Part shown: piece by piece, positions 26,009 through 34,950 of the stretch | Layout of the letters: each line of letters starts with the position of its first letter | Position numbering within the stretch: the first letter of the stretch is position 1 | Assembly: GCA_943788515.1 (NCBI GenBank) | Contig: CALSQM010000013.1 | Coordinates: forward strand, 1 to 35,977 | Length of the DNA stretch: 35,977 nt | DNA from: an uncultured SAR86 cluster bacterium | GTDB lineage: Bacteria > Pseudomonadota > Gammaproteobacteria > Magnimaribacterales > D2472 | Direction of reading: 5' to 3' | The notes under the pieces: model-generated | The model's database searches: none | What the model saw: the letters and a program-made list of their open reading frames with translations, nothing else | What the model was told of the DNA's origin: nothing | Translations under genes and position numbers: made by a program

Positions 26009-27490
26009 TTATTTTCTTAGCTCTTCTTCAAAGGATCTATATAGCTCCTTGCATGCGAAAATTGTTATGACAGAAAATGGTAACCCAAATATAACAACAG
26101 CAGTTTGAAGAGCCCCAAGTCCACCAGCCTGCAATAATACCGCTGCAACAACACCTAATAAAATAGCCCATGTAATTCTTGATATTAGTGGTGAATCACT
26201 ACTTATATCTATATGTCTTTTTGATGAAAGCATTGATGCAACTAATGCACCTGAATCAGAAGATGTTACGAAGAAAGTAACAATCAAGACTAAAGAGATT
26301 AAAGATAGTGGTTTTGCGAAAGAAAGCGAATCAAAAAGAACAAACAATGCAGTGCTAGCATTAGAGCTAACGGCAGAACCAATATCACCAATACTATTAA
26401 GCACTAAATAAATTGCAGCATTGCCAAAAACTCCCATCCAAATAAATACAATTAATGATGGAACTATAAGTACTCCTATAATAAATTCTTTTATAGTCCT
26501 TCCATATGAAATTCTTGCAATAAAGAGAGACACAAATGGAGCCCATGCAAACCACCAAGTAAAATAAAATAACGTATAACCATTTTGATAAATAGAATTA
26601 TTGTAAGCTTCTGTCCAAGTTGATAGTTGAATTAATTGGTTTAAATAAACTCCAGCATTTTGAACCATAGCATTTAGAATAAATATAGTTGGGCCTAATA
26701 ATAAAACCAAAACTAACAAACAAACAGCAATAAGCATATTCATTTGAGATAACCTTTTGATACCAACATCAAGACCAAGACATACGCTTATAAGACCAAT
26801 AATAGTAATGATTACGATAATAACAAACTCATTAATCTGCATATCAAATACATACTGAAGACCACCATTAATTTGTGACGCACCTAACCCAAGCGATGTT
26901 GCTATTCCTATAACGGTTGTAAGAATTGCGATAATATCAATTGTTGCGGATAGCACTTTATTATTTTCAACTTTAGTTCCAAGGAGTGAGCTAACTCTAA
27001 AAGCCTTTTTGTTATTGTAAGAAGCAAAGGCAAAACATAATCCCAAGGCCGCATAAATTGCCCAGCCATGAAGACCCCAATGGAGGTTAGTTAAACTTAG
27101 TGCCTTACCTGCATTATAGGATAGATCTCCAGACATCATTTCTGGATAGTCGTTGAGGTTTCCTATAGGTTCTGCAACACCATAAAATAATAAACCAATA
27201 CCTAATCCTGCGCTAAAAAGCATAGCTATCCAATTAGTGTAAGTGTAAGCAGGCACGGCATTAGCACCGCCTAACCTTATTTCGCTATACCTTGTAAAGG
27301 TTAGATAAATTGTAAAAATTAAAAAACCATTAGCTACTAAAATAATAAACCAACCCAGGTATTCAGACAGAAGAAGTTGAGTTTGTGCAAATAGTGCTGC
27401 AGAGGCTGGCTGATTAAAATAAACCAATCCAGTTATCAGTGTTAGTAAAAAAACAGACGAAAGAAACCTAGGTTTATTAATATTATTCAT
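26009..27490 (-). CDS. BCCT family betaine/carnitine/choline-type transporter
   Basis: The 493-aa protein has twelve expected helices and the BCCT signatures: GIGLLFYGVAEPIGNL (helix 3), TNLHWGLHGWAIYAALGL (helix 4, with the Trp residues of the substrate box) and YFTWWFAWAPFVSLFIARIS followed by YGRT (helix 8). These carriers import quaternary ammonium or sulfonium compounds such as glycine betaine, choline, carnitine or DMSP, usually with Na+ or H+. The C-terminal tail is short (ELYRSFEEELRK), so strong osmosensing by a long tail is unlikely and uptake as a nutrient is plausible. The exact substrate is not resolved by sequence. Confidence 0.94.
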   Translation of the reverse strand: MNNINKPRFLSSVFLLTLITGLVYFNQPASAALFAQTQLLLSEYLGWFIILVANGFLIFTIYLTFTRYSEIRLGGANAVPAYTYTNWIAMLFSAGLGIGLLFYGVAEPIGNLNDYPEMMSGDLSYNAGKALSLTNLHWGLHGWAIYAALGLCFAFASYNNKKAFRVSSLLGTKVENNKVLSATIDIIAILTTVIGIATSLGLGASQINGGLQYVFDMQINEFVIIVIITIIGLISVCLGLDVGIKRLSQMNMLIAVCLLVLVLLLGPTIFILNAMVQNAGVYLNQLIQLSTWTEAYNNSIYQNGYTLFYFTWWFAWAPFVSLFIARISYGRTIKEFIIGVLIVPSLIVFIWMGVFGNAAIYLVLNSIGDIGSAVSSNASTALFVLFDSLSFAKPLSLISLVLIVTFFVTSSDSGALVASMLSSKRHIDISSDSPLISRITWAILLGVVAAVLLQAGGLGALQTAVVIFGLPFSVITIFACKELYRSFEEELRK

Positions 27491-27637
27491 AGTTTAATTT
27501 TTATATTTTTAGATATTTAATATTTAGTGAAACATAAAAAATTTTATTTTTCTATATGAGGTCTATAGACTACTTTAATAATTATGCATTTTGATTTTAT
27601 GTAAAGAACAAAATTCCATCTTCAAATAAGACATAAT

Positions 27638-27665
27638 TTGCATACCTAACTCAAACTGTTATGAT
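27638..27665 (+). promoter_or_regulatory. Sigma-70-type promoter candidate of TonB receptor 2
   Basis: TTGCAT (27638-27643), a 16-base spacer and TATGAT (27660-27665) are close to consensus. The resulting leader would be more than 110 bases. Confidence 0.4.
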
Positions 27666-27672
27666 AGATTAA

Positions 27673-27699
27673 AGACCATTTTACTGAAATTGCTGGTCT
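27673..27699. repeat. Interrupted inverted repeat in the receptor leader
   Basis: AGACCA (27673-27678) and TGGTCT (27694-27699) form a perfect 6-bp inverted repeat spaced by 15 bases, starting about where transcription from the 27638 promoter would begin. It could be an operator or a small RNA stem. The repeat is short enough to be chance. Confidence 0.3.
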
Positions 27700-27788
27700 A
27701 TAAACAAAGCTAAACTTCTCTGATAACATTAGGGGTTTATCTTTTTTTATTTAGCAATTTAAATAAATAAATAAAGGAATAATTTGTT

Positions 27789-30347
27789 ATGTTAAATTAC
27801 AAGAAGATACAAACAAAACTACTACCTTCATTATCTGCTTTGGCTTTGCTAAATACCTCTATATATACAGGTGTTTTAAACGGTCAAGATACTGTTGAAG
27901 AAATTGTAGTTACCGCAAGGAAGAAGTCTGAAAGCCTTCAAGATGTGCCACTTTCTGTTTCTGCTCTAAGAGAGTCAGATCTAGAAGAAAAGGGCGTTAA
28001 TGTCTTTGAAGACTACTTATTACAGTTACCAGGTGTTACTGCTGGTGGTTCTGGTCCAGGCCAAAGCACTATCTATATAAGAGGTCTTGCTTCTACCACA
28101 CCTAATTTAACAACAGCAGGTGTTGCTGGTTTAGCACCTAACGTATCTTTTTATCTTGATGAGCAGCCTTTGGCTCAACCAGGAAGAAATTTAGATGTAT
28201 ACGCAGCGGATATGGCTCGTATAGAAGTATTAGCAGGTCCTCAGGGAACACTTTTTGGTGCTAGCTCACAAGCTGGTGTTGTAAGAATGATTACTAACAA
28301 GCCTGTTATGGGTGAAAGTCTAAGCAGCATCGAAGTTGAATCAAGATTCACTTCTGGTGGAGATGAAGGTAGTAAATTAGAGTATATGACTAACGTTCCT
28401 TTGGGCGATCGTTCAGCCTTAAGATTTGTTGCATACAGAGATCGTAGAGGTGGATATATTGATCAAGTTGCTGGAACACTTGATGCAAGTCAATCTGCTA
28501 GATTTAGAGCAGCTGGAACTGTAAGAGCAAATGGTCTTCCTGTTTCATCTTCAAGAGCTGGTTTTCAAGCTGGAGCAGATCTTTCAGGCGTAGCATTTAA
28601 TGATGCTGTTGCAATTGAAAAAGAAAATGCTAACCCTGTTACTTATGAAGGATTTAGAGCAAGTGTTGCACATGAAATTAATGATAATTGGAATGCTTTA
28701 GCAACTGTTGCTAACCAAACAATTGATGCTGATGGTGTTTTCTTTGTTGATCCTACATTAGATGACTTAGAAATTCAAAGATATACAGCTGACACAATAG
28801 AAGATGAGTATGAAAATATGAGTCTTACTCTTAGAAGGATCTATTGGTGATCTTGAAGTTGTCTATGCTGGTGCTTACACTGACAGAGTTCACTGATCAG
28901 AATATTGATTACACTGACTACCTATTTGTTGGTCAATATCTTCCTTACTATATTTGTGATTACTATGTAACTTATACATCATATGCTCCTGGTAATGTCC
29001 CAACTGGATCATGTGGTGCTCCTAACTTATTAGTTGATTCAACTACTAATACCGAAGTTTCTACTCATGAATTTAGAGTAAATGCTCCAATCAATGACAC
29101 TATGACGTTACAGCTGGTGCATTTATAAGTGATCTTGAATTAACTGAGTTGAATTTATTCAACTATCCAGGTTCATCAGGTAATGATATTACTTATGCTC
29201 CTAACTATGCTCTGACTGATATATCAGTCTACTGGAGTCAATTAATAATGCGCAGTCCTGGCTGGTTCTCAGCTGGACCATATTCAGCGAGCCGTAATAT
29301 TCTTCAACGATATTAAAAGAACTGATAAGCAACAAGGTATTTTTGGTGAGGTTAAGTATGGATCTCTCAGAAACATGCTGAACTAACTGTAGGTGCCCGT
29401 TGGTATGACATTGAAGTTGATTTTGAAGGAAGTGCTAACTCATCATTTGGATAATGGGTTTGGTACTCCTGATACTCAACAATTTGGTTCTAATTTATCA
29501 GCTCAATATGCACCAGGAAATGCTAATGGTTATCCTGATACAGCCAAAAGTGATGGTGTTATTGGAAAAGCAACTTTGCTTGGAATCCAAGTCGAAGATG
29601 TTATGTACTACGTAACATGGTCAGAAGGTTTTAGACCTGGACTACTAAATCGACCTGTAGGAGCATCTAATGCAGATGGCTCATATGTTGTTAAACCTGA
29701 AGTTAAGTCTGATGAAGTTACCAACCTTGAGTTTGGTTGGAAGACTGTTCTTAAGAGATGGCAACTTAGATTTAATGGTAGTGCATTTATGGTTGATGTC
29801 TCTGGACTTCAAAGTACTATTTTTGATCCAAGTATTGTTAACTTATTCTTCTCAGATAATGCAGCAGATGCTGATATAACTGGTCTTGAAGGAGACTTTG
29901 TTTACTATACAAATGTTAGATGGCTTGGTGCGTTTCAGGAGCATTCTCATTGCTAAGATACAGAGATTACTAAAAGCTTAGTACCAACATCTGATGTGGT
30001 TGTTGGTTCTGATCTTGCTTTTGCTCCGGGATAGCCAGGCTAATATAGCTGCTAGAAAAGAATGGGGAATGTCCTCAGGCAATACTGGTCATTGGCAACT
30101 ACAAATGGCTGAGATCTGATAAGAGTTTTTCCGATATTATGGAGCCAAATAAAGCAGTTCAACGATAGCCATCATTTCGTAACATGAGATATGGAATGAG
30201 TAATGATGATTGGACTGCTGAAGTTATATATCGATAACTATTACTGATAAAAGAGCTGAGATTAGTAATACTTTTGTATTCGATAGATCTCGCTTGAGTG
30301 TTATAAAGCCAAGAACTTTAGGGTTAAGATATAAGAAAAGCTTTTAA
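27789..30347 (+). pseudogene. TonB-dependent receptor, reading frame broken many times
   Basis: The first 348 codons (to about 28832) are intact and typical: signal sequence, TonB-box-like EEIVVTARKKSESLQDVPLS, plug (LLQLPGVTAGG, IYIRGL, ARIEVLAGPQGTLFGASSQA) and the first barrel strands. After that the frame changes repeatedly, while each frame keeps giving good barrel sequence: LEGSIGDLEVVYAGAY, QNIDYTDYLFVGQYLPYY, YDVTAGAFISDLELTELN, HAELTVGARWYDIEVDF, WSEGFRPGLLN and QANIAARKEWGMSSG. The end is PRTLGLRYKKSF, a normal barrel terminus, back in the original frame. I count at least ten single- or double-base indels. Restored, it would be roughly 850 aa. The indels continue into the next gene, so sequence error is more likely than true decay. 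Do not annotate the fragments (28844-29128, 29393-29956) as separate genes. Confidence 0.85.
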
Positions 30348-30365
30348 TCTAAGTAATTAAAAAAC

Positions 30366-30396
30366 TAAAAAGGGAGTTTATAGCTCCCTTTTTTCT
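30366..30396 (+). terminator. Intrinsic terminator after TonB receptor 2
   Basis: AAAAGGGAG pairs with CTCCCTTTT around the loop TTTATAG, followed by further T residues (TTCTTTTT). It lies about 20 bases after the receptor stop, confirming that the stop at 30345-30347 is the real gene end. Confidence 0.88.
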
Positions 30397-30439
30397 TTTT
30401 ATAGGATTCTATTTAATAATTTTGTTAAAGTAGTTTTAA

Positions 30440-32473
30440 ATGACTGAAAATAAATTTAATCATTAAAGACACAATACTCTGCTGTAGATATTAACGAGGC
30501 TACTCAAGCTGTTAAAGAAAATCGTTTCAAAGATGCTATTAACCTTCTTGAAATAAGCCTTAACAGATCATCCAGATCACATTGATAGTCTCTACCTTGC
30601 AGGCGTATGCTCTAGGTATCTAAAAAAGTTTGATGACGCAATAAAATACATAGAATCGTTATTACTTCATGCTCCTGATATGGGTCGAGCTTATCAAGAG
30701 TTAGCACATATAAATCGAGATATGGGTAACGAAGAGAAGTCTATTTCTAATTATCGGCAAGCTTGTGAGCTGAATCCTGCATTAATTTCTTCTTGGATGT
30801 CCTTGTATAAGTATTTTCAAAAAAATAACAATAAGCCAGCTTTAGAACATGCTGAGGAGCAGCTTAATAAGCTCAAATCATTACCAAATACATTGCTTTA
30901 TATAGACCAAGTGATGAATGAGGGAAGGCTTGGTGTGGCTGAGCTAAAGTGTAGAGAGTTCTTAAAAAAGAATCCGACTCACACATATGCAATGTCACAG
31001 CTATCAGAAATCGCAAATAGATTAGGTCATTTTGATGATGCCGAGCTCTTACTAGAAAAAGCAGTTCAATTTAATCCAGATGACGGTGAATTGAGAATGA
31101 AATACGCTCTTGTTTTAAGAAAGAAGCAAAAATTTGCTGAGACTATGGAGCAAGTTAATATTCTTTGTGATAAATACCCAGATAATCTTGCTTATCAGGC
31201 TCAAAAAGCAAGTGAGATTATGCAAAATGGACAACATGAAGATGCTATAGATTTGTTTGATGATATTTTGAATAAAAATCCGCATAACTTTAGTACGTAT
31301 ACTTCAAAAGGCCATGCGCTTAAAACTTTAGGTAAAACGAATGATGCAATTGAAAGTTATCAATCTGCTTATAAAATCAGACCTGATCATGGCGAGGCTT
31401 TCTTTTCGCTGGCTAATTTAAAAACTTATTCATTCTCTGATCCAGAATTTACTAATATGAAAGAGCAAATTAAAAGAGTTGATCTTTCACTAAGGGACAA
31501 AGCATATTTTCATTTTGCCTTAGCGCAAGGTTACGAATCCAATCAACAATATGATGAAGCCTTTTTCCATTTAAAAAGCGGTAATCAGATCAAAAGAGAT
31601 CAAAGTAAATACTCTATAGAGACAATGGATAACGAGCTGCAAGCTCAAATAGACGTCTGTAATGACGAATTTTTTAAGAATTTAGATATGGGAGGCAATC
31701 ATACCAAAGATCCTATATTTATATTAGGGCTACCTAGAGCAGGGTCAACTTTAATAGAACAAATTTTAGCATCTCATTCTATGATTGACGGAACACTTGA
31801 GCTGCCTAATATCTTATCCCTTGCTCAAAGTTTAAGGGGCGGTGATATTTACGGTAAATTAGGTAATTACCCAAAAAGTATGGGCTCCTTATCATCAGAT
31901 CAAAGAATTGATATGGGTAGAAAGTTTATTGAAGACACTCAAATGCATAGAGGTAACGCTCCAATGTTTACAGACAAGATGCCTAATAATTTTAGACATA
32001 TTGGGCTAATTCATCTCATTATGCCTAATGCAAAAATTATAGATGCAAGAAGATATCCACTTGATTGCTGTTTTAGTATGTTCAAGCAGCTATTTGCTCA
32101 AGGTCAAGAATTTACATATGGCTTAGAAGAAGCAGCTAGCTATTACAATAGTTATGTCAAACTAATGAATCATTGGGATAGTGTTTTACCCAATAAAGTT
32201 TTAAGGGTTAATAATGAAGATGTCATTAACGATTTAGACGGTCAAGTTAGAAGGATATTGGATTATATTGAAGTTCCTTTTGAAGAATCATGTATTTCTT
32301 TTCATGAAACAGACAGATCTGTAAGAACTGCTAGCTCAGAGCAGGTTAGACAACCAATAAATAAAAAAGGAATGGGTAGATGGAAACCATATGCTAAGCA
32401 TCTTAAGCCTTTTGTAGATACATTAGATTCAGACCTTCTTCTTCCTGAGGATGTTGCACTCATCAAATCCTAG
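30440..32473 (+). CDS. TPR-repeat sulfotransferase (5' end frameshifted in this sequence)
   Basis: The protein has several tetratricopeptide repeats followed by a Sulfotransfer_3 domain, which transfers sulfate from PAPS to a protein or sugar acceptor. The PAPS 5'-phosphosulfate loop is PIFILGLPRAGSTLIEQIL (about 345-363 counting from the ATG at 30680). The 3'-phosphate region is DARRYPLDCCFSMFKQL. TPR units such as HFDDAELLLEKAVQFNPDD and TNDAIESYQSAYKIRPDHGEA lie before it. The ATG at 30680 is internal. Coding similarity starts near 30440 (MTENKFN), continues in another frame (DINEATQAVKENRFKDAINL) and joins the main frame near 30557 (ALTDHPDHIDSLYLAGVC). At least two indels therefore break the start. 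From 30560 on, the frame is clean. Confidence 0.82.
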
Positions 32474-32539
32474 TTTCATTAACGTTGAATATATTTAGAA
32501 AATAAGTAGTATTATAAGTAATCCAATAGGGAGATTATT

Positions 32540-32929
32540 ATGATAGATTTAATTATATATGTGGGTATGTTCTATATTCTTCACTTGTTTTTTAAGATGA
32601 GTTTTTCGTTACACAAGGTTCCTTTTGTTAAATGGACCTATACATATGGAGATACTTCGAATTCAACAGCTCTATCCTCAAGGATGGTTCTTGCATCTGA
32701 TAACCTAAGACAATCACTACCAGTATTTTTTGTATTTGCAGTATTGTCAGAAGTAACAGAGGGTGTAGATAATTTAATGCTAGCCCAAACGTGGTTTGGA
32801 CTTAGGGTTGCTTATCTTTTAGGTGCTGCATTTGATCTTTACAGATTTAAAATGGTTAGACCAGTTATATGGCTGCCATCTATCATTGTGCTTGTTTGTA
32901 TGGGTTACAACCTATACCTATACTCCTAA
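32540..32929 (+). CDS. MAPEG-family membrane protein
   Basis: The 129-aa protein has four hydrophobic helices. The segment SSRMVLASDNLRQSLPVFFVFAVLSE matches the MAPEG hallmark (R-x3-A-x2-N-x2-E/Q-x-LP-x-F), and GLRVAYLLGAAFDLYRFKMVRPVIW corresponds to the second conserved block (R-x2-Y). Bacterial MAPEG proteins are integral-membrane glutathione-dependent enzymes or their relatives; the reaction here is not known. GGGAG lies 7 bases before the ATG. It is a stand-alone gene after the sulfotransferase. Confidence 0.8.
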   Translation: MIDLIIYVGMFYILHLFFKMSFSLHKVPFVKWTYTYGDTSNSTALSSRMVLASDNLRQSLPVFFVFAVLSEVTEGVDNLMLAQTWFGLRVAYLLGAAFDLYRFKMVRPVIWLPSIIVLVCMGYNLYLYS

Positions 32930-32962
32930 TTTTTAAAAACAGGACTCTTGTAGTCTCTACTA

Positions 32963-33301
32963 TTAATTAAGAAACTTTCTTTCTGAGCGAGCTATTCCTC
33001 TGTGCACACAGCTTAAATTACTTGTATTTGAATCTATTAAAGTAATAATTTCATGATCAAACATGCAGTAAGTCTGGATAATGTCTGTTAAATATATTTT
33101 ACTTACTGGCATTTCTAAAAAGCTTGTAATAGATAAAATATCATATTGGCTACATTTATTAATTTTGTTCAAAGCGTCCTTGTAAGCATCTTCACTAGAT
33201 TGAAGCCTTTTTGTAATTAGAATAGAACACTTAGTATCAAATTCTGCATACAAATTAAATGATAAAAATAAAACTGCAAGTTGAAAATATAATTTCATCA
33301 T
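32963..33301 (-). CDS. Small exported protein with four cysteines, unknown
   Basis: A 112-aa protein with a clear signal peptide (MMKLYFQLAVLFLSFNLYA, then EFDT). The mature part holds four Cys (in TKCSI, NKCSQ, TYCMF and LSCVH), which could form two disulfides in the periplasm. I recognise no family. Two adjacent ATG codons (33299-33301 and 33296-33298) could serve as the start, and no Shine-Dalgarno distinguishes them. It is flanked by unrelated genes on the other strand. Confidence 0.65.
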   Translation of the reverse strand: MMKLYFQLAVLFLSFNLYAEFDTKCSILITKRLQSSEDAYKDALNKINKCSQYDILSITSFLEMPVSKIYLTDIIQTYCMFDHEIITLIDSNTSNLSCVHRGIARSERKFLN

Positions 33302-33387
33302 GAAATTTTAACACCATATAAATTAATTGAATATTCATTCAAAGAGTATTAACGTTTATTAATAAATAGCTAACCATATGTAGCAAA

Positions 33388-33549
33388 GTGTCTAAAAGTA
33401 TTAGTTCTGACTTGGATTGGAAAATTGGTGACTCTAAATTAGATAGAAGTGGTAGGCGTATATATTTTGCTGGATACTCAAAAGAACTTAGTAAAAAAGG
33501 AAAGAAAATTGAGCTATGGCAGCCTGAACCAATTTCTAATGCTAAATAA
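33388..33549 (+). CDS. 53-aa hypothetical protein with GTG start
   Basis: A short frame from GTG 33388 encodes a 53-residue soluble, basic peptide (SISSDLDWKIGDSKLDRSGR, then RIYFAGYSKELSKKGKK and IELWQPEPISNAK). The composition looks like protein and not random AT-rich translation, and the frame upstream is closed by TAG at 33367. No ribosome site is visible and no family is recognised, so it is tentative. Confidence 0.4.
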   Translation: MSKSISSDLDWKIGDSKLDRSGRRIYFAGYSKELSKKGKKIELWQPEPISNAK

Positions 33550-33611
33550 AAAGGGGAGGTTAGATTTCCCTTAATCAGGACAAAATATAACTAAATATTT
33601 GATAGTTAGTT

Positions 33612-34826
33612 TTATTTACTTAATGACCTCATGGTTAGCTTGGCTAACTGAGACATATGAACCTCATCTGGTCCATCTGCAATTCTACAAAATCTACTTG
33701 TTGTAAAAAAATGCCCAAGTGGGGTATCTTGGCAAACTCCCATTCCACCAAAAATTTGCATTGCTCTGCTTGAAACATCTTCGCACATTTTAGGAGCTAC
33801 AATTTTTAGCATAGAAATATAGTCTCTTGCTGCATCTATTCCATGCTTATCCATTTTTTCTGCTGCAGCCATAACCAATAGTCTACATTGTTCTATATCG
33901 CATCTACTTCTGGCTATTTCATGCTGAACACTTGTCTTTTTACTTAGCTCTTCACCAAAGGCCACTCTGTTTTGTGCTCTCTCACACATGAGTTCTAAGC
34001 TTCTCTGAGCCATTCCAACAAACATCATGGCATATTGAAAACGACCTGGTCCTAATCTTCCCTGAGCTATCTCAAAGCCTCTGCCTTCACCTAGAATTAA
34101 ATTAGTCACTGGAACCCTGACATTTTTAAAAATTACATCACCTTCACCGCCAGGAGAATGATATTCACCAAAAACTCTTAACGCCCTAACAATCTCTACA
34201 CCTGGTGTATCAGTTGGAACCAAAATTGTTGAGTGTTGAGTATGTCTAGAATTTCCTGGGTTAGATTTTCCCATTACCAACATCAATTTACACTTTGGAG
34301 TAATAACATTAGTGGTCCACCATTTTCTGCCATTAAGGACATATTCATCTCCATCTCTTGTTATTTCTAGCTCCATATTTGTAGCATCTGATGAAGCCAC
34401 ATCTGGCTCTGTCATGGCATAAGCTGACCTAATTTCACCTGCGAGAAGGGGCTTTAACCATTGTTCTTGTTGTTCTGGAGTTCCATACTTCGCTAAAACT
34501 TCCATATTCCCTCTATCGGGCGCATTACAGTTAAAAATTTGTTGGCTCCAAGGAGCTCTAGACATAGTTTCAAATAATGTTGCTATCTCTATATTAGTTA
34601 GCCCAGGACTCCATGGCTCATATTCTCTTGGTAAAAATAGGTTCCATAAATCTTGTTTTTTTGCTTCTTGTTTTAATCCTTCGTACCACTCAGGGTACTC
34701 CCATAGATTATCTTGATTGGATGTAAATTCATCGTAGTCTTTTTCATGTGGGTAAATAAACTGATCCATGAATATTTCAAGACGGTTATTTAATTCTTTA
34801 GCATTATCACTAATTTGGTAACTCAT
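33612..34826 (-). CDS. Acyl-CoA dehydrogenase (ACAD10/11-like)
   Basis: A 404-aa flavoprotein catalysing alpha,beta-dehydrogenation of acyl-CoA. Visible are the N-terminal helical domain (LEIFMDQFIYPHEKDYDEF), the FAD and substrate block YAMTEPDVASSDATNMEL then GRKWWTTN, the middle beta domain (FKNVRVPVTNLILGEGRGFEIAQGRLGPGR) and the C-terminal helices with QIFGGMGVCQDTPL and IADGPDEVHMSQLAKL. The motif set matches the ACAD10/11-type bacterial enzymes that handle longer or branched acyl-CoAs. GGAG precedes the ATG by 5 bases. Upstream lie two inverted repeats (34863-34881 and 34912-34931) that may bind a lipid-responsive repressor. Confidence 0.92.
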   Translation of the reverse strand: MSYQISDNAKELNNRLEIFMDQFIYPHEKDYDEFTSNQDNLWEYPEWYEGLKQEAKKQDLWNLFLPREYEPWSPGLTNIEIATLFETMSRAPWSQQIFNCNAPDRGNMEVLAKYGTPEQQEQWLKPLLAGEIRSAYAMTEPDVASSDATNMELEITRDGDEYVLNGRKWWTTNVITPKCKLMLVMGKSNPGNSRHTQHSTILVPTDTPGVEIVRALRVFGEYHSPGGEGDVIFKNVRVPVTNLILGEGRGFEIAQGRLGPGRFQYAMMFVGMAQRSLELMCERAQNRVAFGEELSKKTSVQHEIARSRCDIEQCRLLVMAAAEKMDKHGIDAARDYISMLKIVAPKMCEDVSSRAMQIFGGMGVCQDTPLGHFFTTSRFCRIADGPDEVHMSQLAKLTMRSLSK

Positions 34827-34862
34827 AATTGCTCCATTTGTTGTAATCTTAACCGAAAATTG

Positions 34863-34881
34863 ATTCGAGGAGATATCGAAT
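34863..34881. promoter_or_regulatory. Inverted repeat upstream of acyl-CoA dehydrogenase
   Basis: ATTCGA-N7-TCGAAT, 6-bp perfect arms, about 37 bases upstream of the dehydrogenase ATG. This is a possible repressor operator. The repeat is seen; the function is inferred. Confidence 0.35.
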
Positions 34882-34911
34882 TAAAGCACACTCTATAATT
34901 ATTTTTTAACA

Positions 34912-34931
34912 ATCCTAATTTAAATTAGGAT
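34912..34931. promoter_or_regulatory. Perfect 20-bp palindrome upstream of acyl-CoA dehydrogenase
   Basis: ATCCTAATTTAAATTAGGAT is a perfect palindrome between the end of the 34951 gene and the dehydrogenase promoter region. It lacks a T-run on either side in the right direction for termination (minus-strand exit is A-rich), so an operator is more likely than a terminator. Confidence 0.45.
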
Positions 34932-34950
34932 GAGCTAAAAAGTAAATAAA

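Larger units (their letters stand above)
27491..27788. other. Non-coding region between the BCCT gene and the TonB receptor
   Basis: 298 AT-rich bases with no frame of interest on either strand. It must hold the divergent promoters of the transporter and the receptor. I see one reasonable promoter for the receptor (27638-27665), an interrupted inverted repeat just after it (27673-27699), and an AAGGA ribosome site close to the ATG at 27789. The half next to the BCCT gene shows nothing I can name. Confidence 0.5.

Noticed and set aside
27673-27699. FadR-type operator in the TonB receptor leader
   Set aside because: TGGTC/GACCA half-sites are present but point outward with the wrong spacing for the TGGTC-N-GACCA site, so only a generic inverted repeat is recorded.
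28844-29956. Two short frames (28844-29128, 29393-29956) as separate genes
   Set aside because: Both encode pieces of the same TonB receptor barrel in shifted frames; they are fragments created by indels.
30680-30682. ATG 30680 as the start of the TPR-sulfotransferase
   Set aside because: Good TPR sequence continues upstream in frame (from about 30557) and, in another frame, back to about 30440. The ATG is internal.
33550-33600. Possible terminators after the 53-aa gene (AAGGG/CCCTT; TAACTA/TAGTTA)
   Set aside because: Stems are 5-6 bp, loops long or AT-only, and no convincing T-tract follows. This is not above background in AT-rich DNA.
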